5,776 bases of DNA, taken from positions 1 through 5,776 of the forward strand of contig PWZG01000027.1 of the NCBI GenBank assembly GCA_003567575.1. Direction: 5' to 3'. Every line of letters starts with the position of its first letter. Positions within the stretch are counted from its first letter, which is position 1. Shown here piece after piece: positions 4,791 through 5,776 of the stretch. The stretch comes from PVC group bacterium (lineage in GTDB: Bacteria > Verrucomicrobiota > Kiritimatiellia > CAIKKV01 > PXCX01). The notes beneath the pieces are model-generated. The model searched no databases. It saw only the letters and a list, made by a program, of their open reading frames with translations, and was not told where the DNA came from. Both the position numbers and the translations under genes were made by a program.

Positions 4791-5776
4791 GATGTCGTGT
4801 TCGTATGTTCCGTTTTCTTGATTTCGTTGACGATCAAATGATTCAATTGCTGATTCACCGATTCGGTTGCCACGCGAGCGGCATGGAATATCGCGCGTTC
4901 ACTCGACGCCCCGTGGGTAATGATGCATACACCGTTCACTCCCAGCAACAAAGCGCCGCCGTACAGCTCGGGATCCAACCGTCGTTTGAGCGAGCCGAAC
5001 GCCTTATGCGCCAGTAATCCGCCGGTTTTACGGAACAAACCGCGTGAAAATTCCTGTTTCAACCAGTACCCGATGGCATGCGCCACGCTTTCGCTGGTTT
5101 TCAGCACTATATTACCGACAAAACCGTCACAGACGGCGACATCGATTTCGCCGCGAAAAAGATCGTGTCCCTCGACGTTTCCCCTGAAATTCAAATTGCT
5201 GGTCTGTAATAACCGGTAGGTTTCACGGGTGATATCGTTTCCCTTGGCCGCCTCGCCACCGATACTCAACAGTCCGACTACCGGGTTGGTCTCGCCGAGG
5301 ATTTCCCGGGCGTAGACGGCGCCCATGACGGCGAACTGACGCAACATGGATGGATCGCAATCCGTGGTTGCGCCGGCATCAATCAACACCAGCGGCCGTT
5401 TCTGGGTGGGCATTACCGTGGCAATGGCCGGTCGGTCGACGCCCTGCAATGTACGTAATTTCAGCGAGGCTGCCACCACGACCGCCCCGGTATTGCCTGC
5501 CGAGACGACGGCGTCGGCTTCACCGCGCTTGACTAAATCGACTGCGCGCCCGATCGAGCTGTCTTTTTTGCGACGGATGGCCTGCGCCGGCGCTTCCGCC
5601 ATTCCCACGACTTCGGTCGTATGATGCACGACGATCTTGGGAGATACCGATGCGTGGCGCTTGAGTTCGCGTCGCACCGCGGTCTCATCGCCAACCAGGA
5701 TTAAGCGCTCGATCGCGTGCAATTCCCCGGCAGCCTGTACCGCGCCGGCAACAACTTTCTCAGGCGCATAATCGCC
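4787..5776 (-). CDS. plsX: Phosphate acyltransferase PlsX (5' end cut by window edge)
   Basis: PlsX makes acyl-phosphate from acyl-ACP and inorganic phosphate. PlsY then uses it to acylate glycerol-3-phosphate, so PlsX joins fatty acid synthesis to phospholipid synthesis at the inner face of the membrane. The 329 residues seen begin GDYAPEKVVAGA, which is the family N-terminus lacking only about 8-9 residues (the usual M.IAVDAMG part). The whole protein would be near 338 residues, a normal size. Family marks are SAGNTGA, GLLSIGGEAAKGND, NVEGHDLF, CDGFVGNIVLKTSE and the C-terminal YGGALLLGVNGVCIITHG. An in-frame TTG at 5722 is not the start, because conserved sequence continues upstream of it. 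The stop TGA overlaps the fabH ATG. Whether rpmF precedes it, as in many genomes, cannot be seen. Confidence 0.96.
   Translation of the reverse strand, partial: GDYAPEKVVAGAVQAAGELHAIERLILVGDETAVRRELKRHASVSPKIVVHHTTEVVGMAEAPAQAIRRKKDSSIGRAVDLVKRGEADAVVSAGNTGAVVVAASLKLRTLQGVDRPAIATVMPTQKRPLVLIDAGATTDCDPSMLRQFAVMGAVYAREILGETNPVVGLLSIGGEAAKGNDITRETYRLLQTSNLNFRGNVEGHDLFRGEIDVAVCDGFVGNIVLKTSESVAHAIGYWLKQEFSRGLFRKTGGLLAHKAFGSLKRRLDPELYGGALLLGVNGVCIITHGASSERAIFHAARVATESVNQQLNHLIVNEIKKTEHTNTTS

Noticed and set aside
5720..5722. TTG at 5722 as start of plsX
   Set aside because: Conserved PlsX sequence (GDYAPEKVVAGA) continues upstream in frame to the window edge, so the gene is cut, not short.
1..5776. 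A new defence, mobile or RNA-based system
   Set aside because: Every stretch over 100 bases is accounted for by housekeeping fatty acid or amino-sugar genes; no direct repeats, transposase, tRNA or integration site is seen.

Overview
This window holds a type II fatty acid synthesis (FAS II) gene cluster, read entirely on the minus strand. From right to left, in transcription order, the genes are plsX (start just outside the window), fabH, fabD, fabG, acpP, fabF and the first 112 codons of nagB. I see no convincing gene on the plus strand, and no RNA gene, CRISPR array, insertion sequence or attachment site.

Organism: the gene order plsX-fabH-fabD-fabG-acpP-fabF is shared by many bacteria, including E. 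coli. The DNA is GC-rich by eye, and Shine-Dalgarno sites of the AGGAG type are clear before fabD, fabG, acpP and fabF. Two details differ from E. coli. FabD has GLSLGE in place of GHSLGE, and FabH has a longer central loop between its catalytic Cys and His. With nagB placed after fabF, this fits a non-enterobacterial and probably Gram-negative lineage. A Planctomycetes-Verrucomicrobia-Chlamydiae type relative is my weak guess from memory, not something the sequence proves.

Layout: plsX and fabH overlap by 4 bases (ATGA). fabH and fabD are 23 bases apart if fabD starts at its Shine-Dalgarno-supported ATG, and fabD and fabG are 35 bases apart. The fabG-acpP gap of 75 bases can fold into an imperfect hairpin. 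The acpP-fabF gap of about 95 bases holds a strong intrinsic terminator (15-bp perfect stem, then six T) directly before the fabF ribosome site. fabF and nagB are 5 bases apart; nagB has no Shine-Dalgarno site, but a perfect TATAAT lies 4 bases before its ATG.

How the genes work together: FabD loads malonyl onto the ACP phosphopantetheine arm. FabH starts chains from acyl-CoA plus malonyl-ACP, FabF elongates them, and FabG reduces the 3-keto group. PlsX moves finished acyl chains from ACP to phosphate for phospholipid synthesis. The dehydratase (FabZ/FabA) and enoyl reductase are not in this window. NagB converts glucosamine-6-phosphate to fructose-6-phosphate and ammonia, a separate pathway at the amino-sugar branch point.

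The enzymes look intact and conventional. I did not find a new biological system. The points worth a second look are regulatory: the intra-operon terminator, a possible competing fold at the fabF start, and a possible leaderless nagB promoter.
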